A DNA stretch of 64,000 bases from Paragorgia papillata. Its lineage: Eukaryota > Cnidaria > Anthozoa > Scleralcyonacea > Coralliidae. Location of the stretch: contig JAWNZC010000467.1 of the NCBI GenBank assembly GCA_035771165.1, positions 1,374,501-1,438,500 on the forward strand, in the 5' to 3' direction. Under the pieces are notes generated by a model. The model did not search any database, was not told the DNA's origin, and saw only the letters and a program-made list of their open reading frames with translations. The position numbers and the translations under genes are program-made. Positions 46,829-57,927 of the stretch are shown piece after piece (the stretch's first letter is position 1; each line of letters opens with the position of its first letter).

Positions 46829-47989
46829 ATGTCGTCTAACGACTCGTCCACTATTGATCAGGATGAAAGAAGTCTAATTTCGTACTATTTTTCAAGGGGA
46901 TATTCTTACAATGTTATCGTTGAGTTCTTACTAAAATTCCACGGTATTACGATGTCTGTTAGGACTTTGAAATATCGTCTTCAAGAATACAATTTGCGAA
47001 GAAAAATACCTTCCTATGACTTGGATATGGTTCGAGAACGAATTAGACAGAAGTTACATGGATCAGGCAGTCTAGTAGGATACAGAAGTATGTGGCACAC
47101 ACTGCGATTAGAAAATATTGTTGTTCCTAGACATGTCGTAGCTGACATGATGAGAGAGCTCGATCCAGAAGGCTGCCAGCAAAGGAAATCAAGGCGACTT
47201 AAACGAAGACAATATCACTCGCCTGGGCCAAACCATACATGGCACGTGGATGGCTACGATAAATTGAAACCTTTCGGGTTTCCTATCCATGGGTGCATAG
47301 ACGGATGGAGTAGGAGGATTATATGGCTTAAAGTAACGAAATCAAATAATCACCCAGACATAATTGCTAATTTCTATTTGGAAAGTGTATCAGATCTAGG
47401 CGGCTGTCCAGTCAAGGTAAGGACCGACTGTGGAACTGAGAATGGGGTGATGGCTGCAATGCAATGTACGCTTCGCGACGATGTCAATGCTCACAAGTAT
47501 GGATCATCGCCAGCGAATCAACGAATCGAGGGCTGGTGGTCTTTTTTTAGGAAAAGTAAAACTGACTGGTGGATTGCATTTTTCAGAAATCTCATTGCAC
47601 AAGAAATTTTCAACCCTGGTAACGAGATGCAGATGGAATGCCTTTGGTTTTGTTTTACTAAAGTGCTACAAGATGAAATAAACCAAACAGTAGAGCACTG
47701 GAACACGCATTTAATACGAGGTTCTAGGCATGAAACGACGAGTGGAAGACCTGATGAGCTATTTTTTCTCCCGGAGATTCATGGTGGAGTGGACGGTTTA
47801 TTACACCCAGTCTCTTCGGAGCAAATAAATTCTCTTCGGGAAAACTTAACATACGAAGAGGAACAAAGTGTTCATGAAGAGTACTTTCAGTATGTTTTAG
47901 AAAACACCCAGTTGGAAATTCCAAATACACCTGAAGATGCAGTTTTCCTGTATGAAAGACTACTGGAAATTGCTGGCACAGGTAACTAA
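46829..47989 (+). CDS. Intron-less DDE integrase (rve fold) transposase
   Basis: Predicted 386-residue transposase that would bind the TIRs and catalyse strand transfer in the nucleus. I chose the ATG at 46829; the frame is open further upstream but lacks an ATG. Residues about 10-75 look like a helix-turn-helix (FLLKFHGITMSVRTLKYRL). A basic linker with KSRRLKRRQY follows. The integrase core runs about 130-340: Asp141 in WHVDGYDKLKPFG, Asp200 in VRTDCGTEN and Glu234 in NQRIEGWW, with 33 residues between the last two. WSRRIIWLKV and WNTHLIR are also typical of the metazoan integrase-core family. All three acidic residues are present and the frame has no interruption. It ends about 1.8 kb before the convergent HECT gene. 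It is closely related in motif order to the spliced integrase at 14.5-21.5 kb. Confidence 0.9.
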   Translation: MSSNDSSTIDQDERSLISYYFSRGYSYNVIVEFLLKFHGITMSVRTLKYRLQEYNLRRKIPSYDLDMVRERIRQKLHGSGSLVGYRSMWHTLRLENIVVPRHVVADMMRELDPEGCQQRKSRRLKRRQYHSPGPNHTWHVDGYDKLKPFGFPIHGCIDGWSRRIIWLKVTKSNNHPDIIANFYLESVSDLGGCPVKVRTDCGTENGVMAAMQCTLRDDVNAHKYGSSPANQRIEGWWSFFRKSKTDWWIAFFRNLIAQEIFNPGNEMQMECLWFCFTKVLQDEINQTVEHWNTHLIRGSRHETTSGRPDELFFLPEIHGGVDGLLHPVSSEQINSLRENLTYEEEQSVHEEYFQYVLENTQLEIPNTPEDAVFLYERLLEIAGTGN

Positions 47990-48970
47990 CAGTTGCCTGT
48001 CGAAAAGGCTAGTGTCTACAACATTAAAGGTTTGAAAGTAAATAAACAAAGGATATTCGTAACATAAAGACTACTTTAACACACTGTGATTAATACGGCC
48101 CAATTTATCGTTTACTTGTAGATTCTTTAAAGCATAACGCCTTGTAAACTGACTCAAATAGCAAGACGAAAGTCTATTTCAAACTCATTGTCAAAGCTTT
48201 ACTAAGTCATCATCCTATTTATAATATTCAGTGATTGCATCTTCATTAGGGACAGACTGAGATAACTTATTAATTAACATGCAGCCAAAGCACTGATCTA
48301 TTTCGGCAAGTTTGATACGGAAAAAGTGCACTGCATGCAAGTTATTTGGTCGATGTGAGGCCGCTGTTCATGAACTGAAGTAGTGATGAGGACAATGAGC
48401 TCATGCACAATCCATATTCTGGCTGAGCTGACAACCAGAAATCTGCCCGAATAATTGCAGAATTAATTAGACAACGATCGAGCCCGGTTCTTTTTGGAGT
48501 AGAAGCCGAGTTGTCAATCATTCATGCAACACGAGTGCGAGTTGTCTAATTGTCTTAGTATCAACCAGTCAGTCGGTCAAACTTAAAAATTATGGAAAAC
48601 AATATGAAATCAAAGACAGAACGGAAAGTTTCCGCCATTGTTCTCGTTTCCAAAACTGGCGCTTTTCGCTTCTAGTGGTTTGTCACTAATAGCACAACCC
48701 TCTAAGAATGCAGCAATGTTGATAGACTACAGTTAATACTAATAGACTAATAGTTTATAGTTCTGTTGTTCCATCACCACGTAAGTTTAACGCAACACCA
48801 TTTATTTGCTGTTTACATGTATAACAACCAAAGAGAACAGTTTAAATGTCAATTACAATTCAGCAGTTTATACCCCATCTACATTTATCTTTAAAACATT
48901 CAAAATGCCCAAATAGTGTCAAAAACGTCAAGAACAAATAAACTTGTTTAATGGGGAATGACCGCAGCAC

Positions 48971-49337
48971 GAACCTCGTACCCAAGACTATTTGTAGGGA
49001 ACTGGGCCAAGATGGCGAATAAAAACAAAATGGCGGGAACAAATGGCCCTGGTAGAAGCTAATCTCAGCCGCTGATTGGTCAAGAGCTTATTGCATAAAT
49101 TAGATGGTTTTGGCCTTGTCAGGAAGGTCTTGTTGACGGGAAATCTTATTTTAAACCATGCAATAATTAGGTGTAATTGGGTATAATTATTTTGTAAAGG
49201 ACTGAGTTCTTGTTAATAAAATGTGCAATATACTGCGCATTTTGAGCTAGCCTCCACCAGGGCCATTTGTCCCCGCCATTTTGTTTTTGGCCGCTATCTT
49301 GGCCCAGCCCCCACAAATGGCCCTGGGGACGAAGTTG
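48971..49337. mobile_element. MITE, family 1 copy B
   Basis: Second copy of the AACCTCGTACCC/GGGGACGAAGTT element, sharing GGGAACTGGGCCAAGATGGC and GAGCTAGCCTCCACCAGGGC with copy A at 10309-10696. It is inserted between the 3' ends of the integrase and HECT genes, so it disrupts neither. Confidence 0.85.
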
Positions 49338-49756
49338 TGACAGCACAGTACTTTCAACGTTAACATAATGCCCTATAACAAAAAAAGGATGGCGACATGT
49401 CCATTTTATACCATAATTAGTTACATAAAATAAAGCTTTTCATTTCATGAAAACCGTATCTTGAAAAAAGATCAGATAGCGACAAAACGTCGTATAGTTA
49501 AAAATATGAAATACTCCAAACTATAAAGTTATGGGGTGAAAAAGAATTTTGAAGAATGCATGTTTAAATATTTTTAGTTGTTATTAGAACTAATTTTGGT
49601 TCGCAAAGCATTATGGTAAAATTGACATTTGGCCATCTTTTTTGCTATGGTGGTACATTGCAATATAAATTTACAATAGAACCTGAACTTAAACACTAAC
49701 AACATATGAAAGTAAAACTTTTCACATTTCTATGTCCAACACCATCTTTTAAAGAT

Positions 49757-52700
49757 TTAAACAATTGTGAATGACCATGCTTCCTTGTTGGTAATAACAC
49801 TGGTAAGTTCTTCAGCAAGCTCATTGTAAGACTGATAAGTAGTAGGGATTTCGAAAGTTGGCCCACATGTATGAGCAACGGGCCTACGCATTACCCCATC
49901 AAGCATTGTAAATGATACAGATATAGATGGAACAGTGATCAAGTCACTGCCTGTAGTAAATTGTAGAAAGCACTTAAGAGAAGTCTGATCAAGAGACTTG
50001 ATATATCGCTTCAGATTATCAAAACAGTTACGTTCTGAATCATTAGAAGGAGAAGCATTTAACAATTTGATAACTTTCTTTGCTGTGGGCTTTTTTGTCT
50101 CATACATCTTCATCATGTCATCTATAGACCCTAAACCTGGATAATTAAGTAATGGGGCAATAACTGGCTTCCAACAGTTAGATATATACTTCGATTTTTG
50201 AATAAGTTCCTGATGTGCCAGTTGACTGATAATAAGCAGAATATTTTCCTGAGTTGGATTTTTATAACACTTATAACTACTTAGTACTTCCAGGAGGTCT
50301 TCATCATCAGGTTCAAACTGACCCTGTTTGCACTTACTCAGGACATCAGCATCATCTTTAGAAAGATACAAGTCAAATGCCTCAAGAAGAAAAGTATCAC
50401 TGATAGAACACTCACCAAACAAACAAGAGCCCATAAATACACTTGAAAGTGTAACTGGGAAGTATTTTATCCTAGAGTACCCATACACCAAAATCCTACC
50501 AATTGCCTCCCACTCTAACCGTTGATAATCATGTCTGACTGAAGGTACTTTTTCTGTTGCACCTTTTGACAATGAGGTAAAAAACTGGTTCCAAAACAAA
50601 CTTACAACTTCACGTAGAACCCCTAACCCTCTCCCTTCCTCTACCTGCCCTCGCTCGTTAATAATAGCTACATTTAAGTTGAATTTAAGAATGTCAACAT
50701 ATTTGAATTCTTCTATCAAGTCTTTGAGTACATTAAATCTGTGGACAACTACTTCCTTGATTGGCACTTCAATGTCAACTTGAGTTCCTTAAACCGAAAG
50801 AGACCATAATATATTAGTTTTTAACAATCTAGAGTAGTAGTGGAAAAAGCAGCTAAAGAAATCAATAACATAAAACAACCAAAATGTACAGTGACATAAA
50901 TCTTGGTATAGTTTGCGCATAACATTATATATATAATGGATAACCCTCTCCATCTGGACCAACAGTCAATATTCAAATTAAAATTACAGACAATGTACAC
51001 TACCTTGACCAATACCCACAGATATGCAACTATTCTGCTCACTTATACTGCTAAGGACATCTTGGTTTGAAGCCTGAGAATTAGAGCCTATTAAACAAAA
51101 AGGGTACTGTATTATCAGCATTTTATGCAACAACCCCAGTAAAACAAGCACTCTGCTTGCTTAAATGTTAAATGCCCTGGGCTCTCAAAAACAAAGTTCT
51201 TGAGAGCCCAGGGCATACCATCTAGTCCTGAGTCAAAGGAAAGTGAGCAACAATATGTATTTGACGTTTTAAAGGTGCATGAATAACTATCCTAATGATT
51301 TCTTAAAAAACTGTTTAAAACCAGTTACACCACCACCATGCAAAAACACTGAGGATGAAAATTCGATGATGGTTTTGTGATTGTTCCGTACATTCAAGGA
51401 ATTACAGAACCAATTAAAAGAATCTTAGGTATTTTCAACATAAAAGTTGCTCAACAACCTTTCTTAATGCTAGGTCATATTTTTGAAAAACCTAAGGATT
51501 CATATTGTGAAAGAACAGAGAAAAGATGCTATTTATTCCATTCCATGCAATGACTGTATTAATTAGCTTTTTATTTAAGGATTAAAGCGCATCAGCCAGA
51601 CAAAATTTCAGTTTGGCACACGTTTAAAAGAGCACCAAAAAGCATTGTTGGAGCATCTGTGCAAAACCAACCATGAGATTGCAGGAGATAATTCAAAAAA
51701 TTATCACTACCAATCCACGGTATCACCAAAGACATTGTTTGGAAGCTTGGTACATCAATAGCACCCATGCTCCATTAGATTGTGATGATGGTGGTCTACT
51801 GCTGGAAGCCTAATACATCTTGTTGATATGAGAGTATAAATATGGGACCTGTCTTCACAATGACCACCCCTGATGAAGACACTAGATTGGAGTGTTGAAA
51901 CATTGGGTCATGAACAGTAACGTTTTAAGCTACGTTCAAAAAACTTTTAAGCCAGAGTAGCGTTAAACTATGTCTGATTCTTCACCTGGCTGCATTGGGA
52001 ATTTATTTGTTAACACAACATCCATCTTTCTATTATCAGTCAATCAGGTTGCTAAATTTTAAAATTTATATATACAGTATCATTCGTGATGTAATATAAC
52101 ATAAATTTCATCTTTCATTTTTTTCTATTGGAATAATTTTCTGTAGTTTCCCTTTATTCAAAAGCCCTACCGAATTGATGATATATAAGAATCTTGAATT
52201 TTTGGAAAATTAAATATTTGTTGTATGAAACAAGTAAATTACATTTCTCTGTGCACATTGGCCCGGTTGTATGAAGCCTGGATAGCTTATCTGGTGGACA
52301 AGTATAGCTAAAGAACAGCACCAATTGTGCTTTGAACAACCTCAGCTAATTTAACTTTTATTCACTGAACAGCACTAGCAGATACATGTACATAAATGGC
52401 TACTCAGTGGATACAATTTAAATTAGGTTGTTCAAAGCACAATTAGTGCTGTTCTTTTAGACTTATCCACCAGATAAGCTACATGTATTCAAGTCAGGCT
52501 TCGTACAACTAGCCCATGACAGTGTAATAGATGCAACAGAAGATGCATGTTATATCATGAAAAGAACAATTGTGATACCACTCCATCTCATGACATACTT
52601 TTTGTTCTTTATGCACTGTGACATCCTCTGTGTATCTACAGAATCATAATCTTCATCACAAACTATCAAGAATGTAGCCAACTATGTTTCAATTGTGTTT

Positions 52701-54246
52701 AACGAAGTCACCCACCCTGACAAATGACCCCAATATTAAACCTAATGTCACCTTCACCTTATTCTTAATTCCAGTCATAATTATTATCCTTTAGAACACT
52801 TTAAACCTCAAATTATTAACCATTTTCCACAATTATTTACCAACACAATACACCAAGGATGGTAAGTCACACCCAGGATCTAAATACCTGAGCCTTATGG
52901 TATACTTTTACTTTTATTTTACTCCTTAAAATAAATCTACCTGTATGCAATTATGCATTGCCATGTGGTCTTGCTAGAGTACACACATGCTTAGCCTGGT
53001 ACCCTGGCCCAATCAAAGAATATGGGCCAGGTAACCACTAAAGACTTCTGCTTTCCTATTGGTTGAAATTTCACGTGTTTTTAGTGGCTATAAGTAAAAC
53101 TGCAATCGTCATACAGTAAGTGGATTTAGCCCTGATGACGCGAGAATGAGAATAGTGGTTACCTGGCCCATATTTCTTTTGAAATTGGGCCAGGGTACCA
53201 GGCTAACACATGCTATGCCAAGCTTTCAGGAATCAGTACTTAGCCTGAGTGAATGCCTGAGCAGGTGTATTGTTTTACTTTAAAACAATTATACTGTCTA
53301 ATATAAAAGTATATATTTGAAATATTTTACCTGGAATATCAAGTTGGATGATATCAACAACTGAGCCTGTATAAGACTGTGAAGACTGACAAATACCAGA
53401 CTCTGCAGGGGGTGATACAGTAGTATTACTGCCAGTGGGGCCAGTGGGCTGATGAGGTGATACAGTATAAATGTTACTGATAGCAGCCTTAGAACTGCCG
53501 TCTTCCGCACACAAAAAATCAGGGTCATCCTTAAACCAATCCTCAGGCAAATCTCCAATTTCGCAGTTAGATTCGTCAGCCTCGTCTGACCAGTTGTTCG
53601 GTTCAAGATCTGAGTCACGACAGTCTGGTTGTGAGGCAGTGTTTTCAAGTGACGAGCATAAGAATAACGAAATTCTTTGATATGACTTTCCCAAATCTTC
53701 TTTGTATTTTTCCAACGTAAATGTTTCTGTACTTCCTGGTAAAGTAATTACTTGGCTTCCATCTGGATAGCAGAGGGAATATAATCTGTCAGATCGAAAC
53801 GACCGATCGTAAGACGATCGTTTCTTTAAAGCTTCTTCCAGAACTTTGTTTGCTGAGGCGCAGTTACTGACTTTTAAAGGAAGGGATTTCCCTCTTACAG
53901 CTTTAAAGACACCACTTGTATATGTTCCAATTCCAATAGATATAGTGACCAGTTCTTCCATATTTTTTTGTCGTTTCCCAGCCTGAGTCGACTTAGGTTT
54001 GAAGGAACTCTGTCGTTCTTTTGACTTTTTCGACAAAAAGCTTTGGAAACTAGATACTTTGGTGGTAGTAGAAACAGCACTTGAGGTAGAAGCAACATTA
54101 CCTTGAACTGTTGTACCACATTTCGGGCAAAATTTGTAACTCTTTTGCATCCAGCTTCCACATGATTGACAAAACATGGTGGACGAATAGTCCTGCGTGG
54201 GGATCTCGTGGGGGATCTGCGTGGCCGTGGGCTGCCCTCGCCCCAT
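49757..54246 (-). CDS. Zinc-ribbon/HECT-type E3 ubiquitin ligase-like protein, transposon cargo
   Basis: Three exons, 54246-53331, 51087-51004 and 50787-49757, join in phase with GT-AG splice sites to give 676 residues (653 from a second ATG at 54177). A zinc ribbon lies at residues 26-43 (CQSCG, 10-residue spacer, CPKCG). A Ser/Lys-rich linker follows, then a conserved block around TISIGIGTYTSGVFKAVRGK, then an acidic stretch. Exon 3 is HECT-like: GRGLGVLREVVSLFWNQFF resembles the start of the N-lobe, and LKCFLQFTTGSD plus RRPVAHTCGPTFEIP the C-lobe, with predicted catalytic Cys641. HECT proteins accept ubiquitin on this cysteine and pass it to substrates. The N-lobe is shorter than usual, about 330 residues in all. 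Its promoter must lie within or next to the right TIR. The 2.2-kb first intron holds several repeats. Confidence 0.82.
51172..51216. repeat. 17-bp-arm hairpin
   Basis: ATGCCCTGGGCTCTCAA and its exact complement surround an 11-nt spacer. It lies in the first intron of the HECT gene. Confidence 0.9.
51575..51915 (+). pseudogene. Penelope-like retroelement 3' relic
   Basis: One frame gives FGTRLKEHQKALLEHL and CKTNHEIAGDN; a shifted frame continues RHCLEAWYINSTHAP and DDGGLLLEA. These match the C-terminal part of GIY-YIG endonuclease domains of Penelope-like elements, broken by a frameshift. Downstream at about 51872-51906 is CTGATGAAGACACTAGATTG plus GAGTGTTGAAAC, with ACACT/AGTGT pairing, resembling the CUGAUGA-stem II-GAAA core of the hammerhead ribozymes carried by such elements. 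The relic lies in the HECT gene's first intron, antisense to the gene. Confidence 0.6.
52260..52515. mobile_element. MITE in HECT-gene intron (1)
   Basis: GGCCCGGTTGTATGAAGCCT is mirrored by GGCTTCGTACAACTAGCCC. The inner arms share TTAGCTATACTTGTCC-like and GGTTGTTCAAAGCACAATT sequences. It is non-coding. Confidence 0.8.
52991..53206. mobile_element. MITE in HECT-gene intron (2)
   Basis: TTAGCCTGGTACCCTGGCCC is mirrored by GGGCCAGGGTACCAGGCTAA. Inner arms share GGGCCAGGTAACCACT. It is non-coding and resembles 63361-63720 in its terminal TTAGCCTG. Confidence 0.85.
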
Positions 54247-54385
54247 GCCTTCGACACTTTTCGTTTTGTGTTTTGGTAAATTTTGTTGTGTTTTGGCAAT
54301 TTGTTTTGTGTTTAGGCAAACTTTGTTTTGTTTTACAAGTGCCAGTTGTGTTTTAGTTCGGTAATGGTTGTTCAAAATTTGCGTC

Positions 54386-54740
54386 ACGTTTCAGAAAAGT
54401 TTGTTGTATTTTGGAATTGATTGTTGTGTTTTGGAAATGATTGTTGTGTTTTGGAATTGATTGTTGTGTTTCAGAAAAGTTTGTTGTGTTTTGGAATGGA
54501 TTGTTGTGTTTTGGAATTGATTGTTGTGTTCTGGAATTGATTGTTGTGTTTCAGAAAAGTTTGTTGTGTTTTGGAATTGATTGTTGTGTTTTGGAATTGA
54601 TTGTTGTGTTTTGGAATTGATTGTTGTGTTTTGGAATTGATTGTTGTGTTTTGGAATTGATTGTTGTGTTTCAGAAAAGTTTGTTGTGTTTTGGAATTGA
54701 TTGTTGTGTTTTGGAATTGATTGTTGTGCTCTGGCATCAA
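54386..54740. repeat. 20-bp subterminal tandem repeats, right TIR
   Basis: Inverted copy of the left array: TTGTTGTGTTTTGGAATTGA and GTTTCAGAAAAGTTTGTTGT units. Order and number of the two unit types differ slightly from the left array. Confidence 0.93.
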
Positions 54741-54795
54741 TTATTTTGTGTTGCGGGATTGGGTATTTTGTGTTTTGCCCCTCTGGGCCACCGTA

Positions 54796-54801
54796 CGTTA
54801 C
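54796..54801. other. Target-site duplication, right (CGTTAC)
   Basis: Direct repeat of 46226-46231, placed immediately after the TIR terminus ...GGGCCACCGTA. Confidence 0.85.
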
Positions 54802-55092
54802 ACCATAGATATTTAAAAATACTAAAAAAAATAAATTTCCGTAATTGGCTGCCTTAAGCCAAATGCTGAAAGGTTTTGAAAAGTTTATTTCGTTTAAAGC
54901 AAAACTTTTTAAGATATTTAGCGATGAAAATTGCAAGCAGCTCTGTTTTCCCGCGAAATTTAAATGTTCCAAGGCTTGTTTCTTCAGCTTTAAATTTCAG
55001 CTAAACTGCCGTTTTCAAAGACTTTTGTTGAATACGGGTTTTGGCCGATTTTTTTCAAATTTTCATAATGTATCGGAGACAATAAGAGCTTC

Positions 55093-55248
55093 AAAAGTGT
55101 ACGCGGTAGCTATATGATTTTTTTTTCATTTCTGTTTAATCGATTACGATTCATGGTATGCACGCAAGGTAACTGAGGTTGCAAAAGAATGCCTTATATC
55201 TAAAAAATAACAAAAAAAACAAACCATAGCTACCGCACACACTTTTGT
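55093..55248. repeat. Hairpin, AAAAGTGTACGCGGTAGCTA ends
   Basis: AAAAGTGTACGCGGTAGCTAT is approximately mirrored by ATAGCTACCGCACACACTTTT. It is non-coding. The stretch 55250-56960 has no gene I can support. Confidence 0.6.
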
Positions 55249-56964
55249 GGAACAGCTAGTTGAGTTTCAATTAAAATTATTGAAACTGTAGTTCAACAAA
55301 AGTCGCGGCGCAAAGCGAACGCGTTTTCAGAATTTTGTCAAAACAAAACAAGTTTAAATACTTTTCAAAAGTGTAAATCAACTGTCCAATTCTACAATCA
55401 TTTTGCTATAAACTGTAAAAAATTGAATTTGATTGCTTTTAAACTTAACGCGCAGTTAAATTTTTCGCAAAGCACTACTCCAACTTAAATGAACAACGTT
55501 GCAAATCTCCACCGAAACTGTCAGAAATCGATACAAATCATTCTTTAGTTACTGACAGTGTTTTTGAAGCCTTTGCTAATTACTATATGTACATTCAAAG
55601 TGATATTCAAAACAGTTTGAAATTAAAAGTTAACTGTTTTGGTTAAAAAGTCAGTTGCATCCATACGAACTCAGAATTTCAGATACTCAGCGCCATTTTC
55701 GTTCCCAGAGGTCCAACCGTGCTGTTTTGGCGTCAAAAATAAGTGATTACATACGCTCAATACTCACACCAGTCTCTTGCTCCAGTTTTGCTGCTTACAT
55801 ATAAGGAGTGATGAATGATAAGTCCGAGTCGAGTTAATCAGCCTAACAGGCTAGGGGCCCAGGACTACAGAATAATTTGATTTTTGTGTTTTGACATAAT
55901 GATATTGGCAAAGAACACTTATTCACGCAATGACACATTATTTGTTTAGTGTTTACTATATTTATTATAAAATTTAATATTGTTGTCTGGCAAAAGAAGG
56001 GTCTATTTCTCTCGTGGGCCTGGAGCTGTCGCCCCATCCGTCCTCGCCTTAATCCGGCCCTGCCAGTTTACCAGGTTGTCAGTCAAGACATTAAAATAGA
56101 ACTTTCCGTTATAATCAAATTATAGGCCATACACTTAACTCATTGATTTTCGTTACTCATAGGATGATACAAAATATCAACACAACATTTACTTTAGAAA
56201 ATGCCGTTAGTACCAGTCTCGTGTTGGTTTTGTTTAAAAAACCGTTCCGGTGCCAAAAACAACTAGCCATGCAGTATTAACGTGAAAAAGAATAACAAAT
56301 ATCAGTTATTTTTTAGTTTAATACGAAAGACCGTTTAACATTTGGAACGAAATATCTATACGTCTTTCGAAACTCGTACAAAAATAGTTTTATCACTCTT
56401 GTTCTCACCTTTTCAGTTTTCAGTCGTCTGTTTTCATCTTATTAATTACCAGCAAAAACACGTCTTTTCTTTTCATCTCTATAATTAACTGTATAGTTTT
56501 GGAGTTTCTCCTTGGCTTGAATTAATGTAATGATTCCATCTTGTATTGGGCAATATCCTGTCTCTTATATCTATTTATATAACATTCATGCAGTTTCAGG
56601 CTTCAGTCACTGAGTTGTGAGTTGTTTCCCAATATCCTCTCGTGAATCAAACAGACAAAAATGCGGACTGACGGACTGTGGCTAGACAACTAGACAATCG
56701 CCCATTGTTTGTGCGCAGCACAACGAATCAAAACTGGGAAACCATTAAAATGCACGATTAGCAAACCCTGACAAAATAATTCGATAAACATTTTTTTTAA
56801 AACGTCACATATTTAAAACGTCAGACGTTAAAATTTTGAGAGCTTTAATACCGTAAATGTTTCGAATATACATCTGAGTTGGTGACAAAGAGAACTCTAA
56901 AGACTATACTAAAGGATCGACCTAAAGGAATAATGACAGGAACCGTAAAAGACGCTATTTATAA

Positions 56965-57263
56965 GTAATAACATGACTTGAGCTAGGGAAATTAGCGATT
57001 AAATTTCCCGCAGCCGAGGGAAGGTTTGTGAAAGTTCGAGGGCCGCAAGCCCGAGGACTTTAGTACAAATCTTCCCGAGGTAAAGGGGAAATTTAATCGC
57101 TACTTTCCCGAAAAGTCATGTTATTAGTTTGTAATATTATGATCGCCGAGGAAAACTTTGAGAATCTTATATACCGACAGGAAATTTACACTGTTGATCA
57201 GAGAAGTTGCATCTAATTTTCCCGTGCATGTTGATGAGGGAAAATATATGCAAGCGGGAAGTT
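56965..57263. repeat. Hairpin-headed interspersed repeat, copy 2
   Basis: The hairpin at 56965-57127 (GTAATAACATGACTTGAG with complement AAGTCATGTTATTAG, arms with GGGAAATTTAATCGCTA) is followed by TTTGTAATATTATGATCGCC and GAGGAAAACTTTGAGAATCT, as at 12482-12672. Confidence 0.75.
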
Positions 57264-57398
57264 TCAATTTATAAAGGTATTCTTATAAATAACCGCACCA
57301 GGGGGAGCTTATACAGAAAAACGCAGTGGAGGGGGGGGGGGGAGTATTCGAGAGTGCTTATATACGGCCTTAGTACTACCGGCCCCAATAGTTTTTAA

Positions 57399-57710
57399 GG
57401 TGGCTCGATAGGGAAAAGCTATATGCAATCAGATTTTCCCCTATAAAACGTTTCATAGCGCTAGTCCAACATTCTCAGGAGGGGAGAAATCTTTGTTCTA
57501 GTGAGTTCAGAAATTCTAATTTGCATTATATTTGCATATTACCATAAATGTGATTTGTCCAGACACACAAATGCTACAAGTGTAAAACTTTTCAATTATC
57601 AGCACTGACACTAAAGCTAGATGTATGAAAGGAACTAGAATGAGACTATACTGCAAAACGTTTTAGGGAAAAATATATAAGTTTTTATAACTTTTTCCTA
57701 TCAAGCCACA
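57399..57710. mobile_element. 312-bp MITE with TTAA duplication
   Basis: GGTGGCTCGATAGGGAAAAG is mirrored by CTTTTTCCTATCAAGCCAC, flanked by TTAA at 57395-57398 and 57711-57714. It has the same terminal GTGGCTC and TTAA preference as the element at 40711-41365. Confidence 0.85.
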
Positions 57711-57927
57711 TTAAACCATTCTCTGCCGTTTGAAATTATTCAGCCATTGTCTCAGCAACACAATATTCAAATAAAAATGTACATATGTAGAACAAAAGAA
57801 GAACTTTATTTGTTTGTTTTCTTTGCTAATACTTACAGGAACTGTACCTTATATATAAAGCATTTTCACCCTGATTTATATTTTCCTGAATCCATTTTAA
57901 CGACATTCTTTATAAAATAAATTTAGG

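Larger units (their letters stand above)
46232..54795. mobile_element. 8,564-bp DNA transposon encoding integrase and HECT-like ligase
   Basis: The TIRs begin TACGGTGGCCCAGAGGGGCA, continue through AAAACACAAAATACCCAATC, and span about 530 bp on each side (46232-46760; 54270-54795). They contain arrays of two alternating 20-bp units. A CGTTAC duplication flanks both ends. Cargo: an integrase on the plus strand starting about 70 bp inside the left TIR, and a three-exon zinc-ribbon/HECT gene on the minus strand starting at the right TIR. The high identity of the two TIRs and intact frames suggest recent activity. The arrangement resembles eukaryotic IS3EU-like or other rve-integrase transposons; the exact superfamily is inferred. 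Confidence 0.88.

Noticed and set aside
46232..54795. Polinton/Maverick element
   Set aside because: The 6-bp duplication and integrase would fit, but there is no DNA polymerase B, packaging ATPase, protease or capsid gene, and the element is too short.
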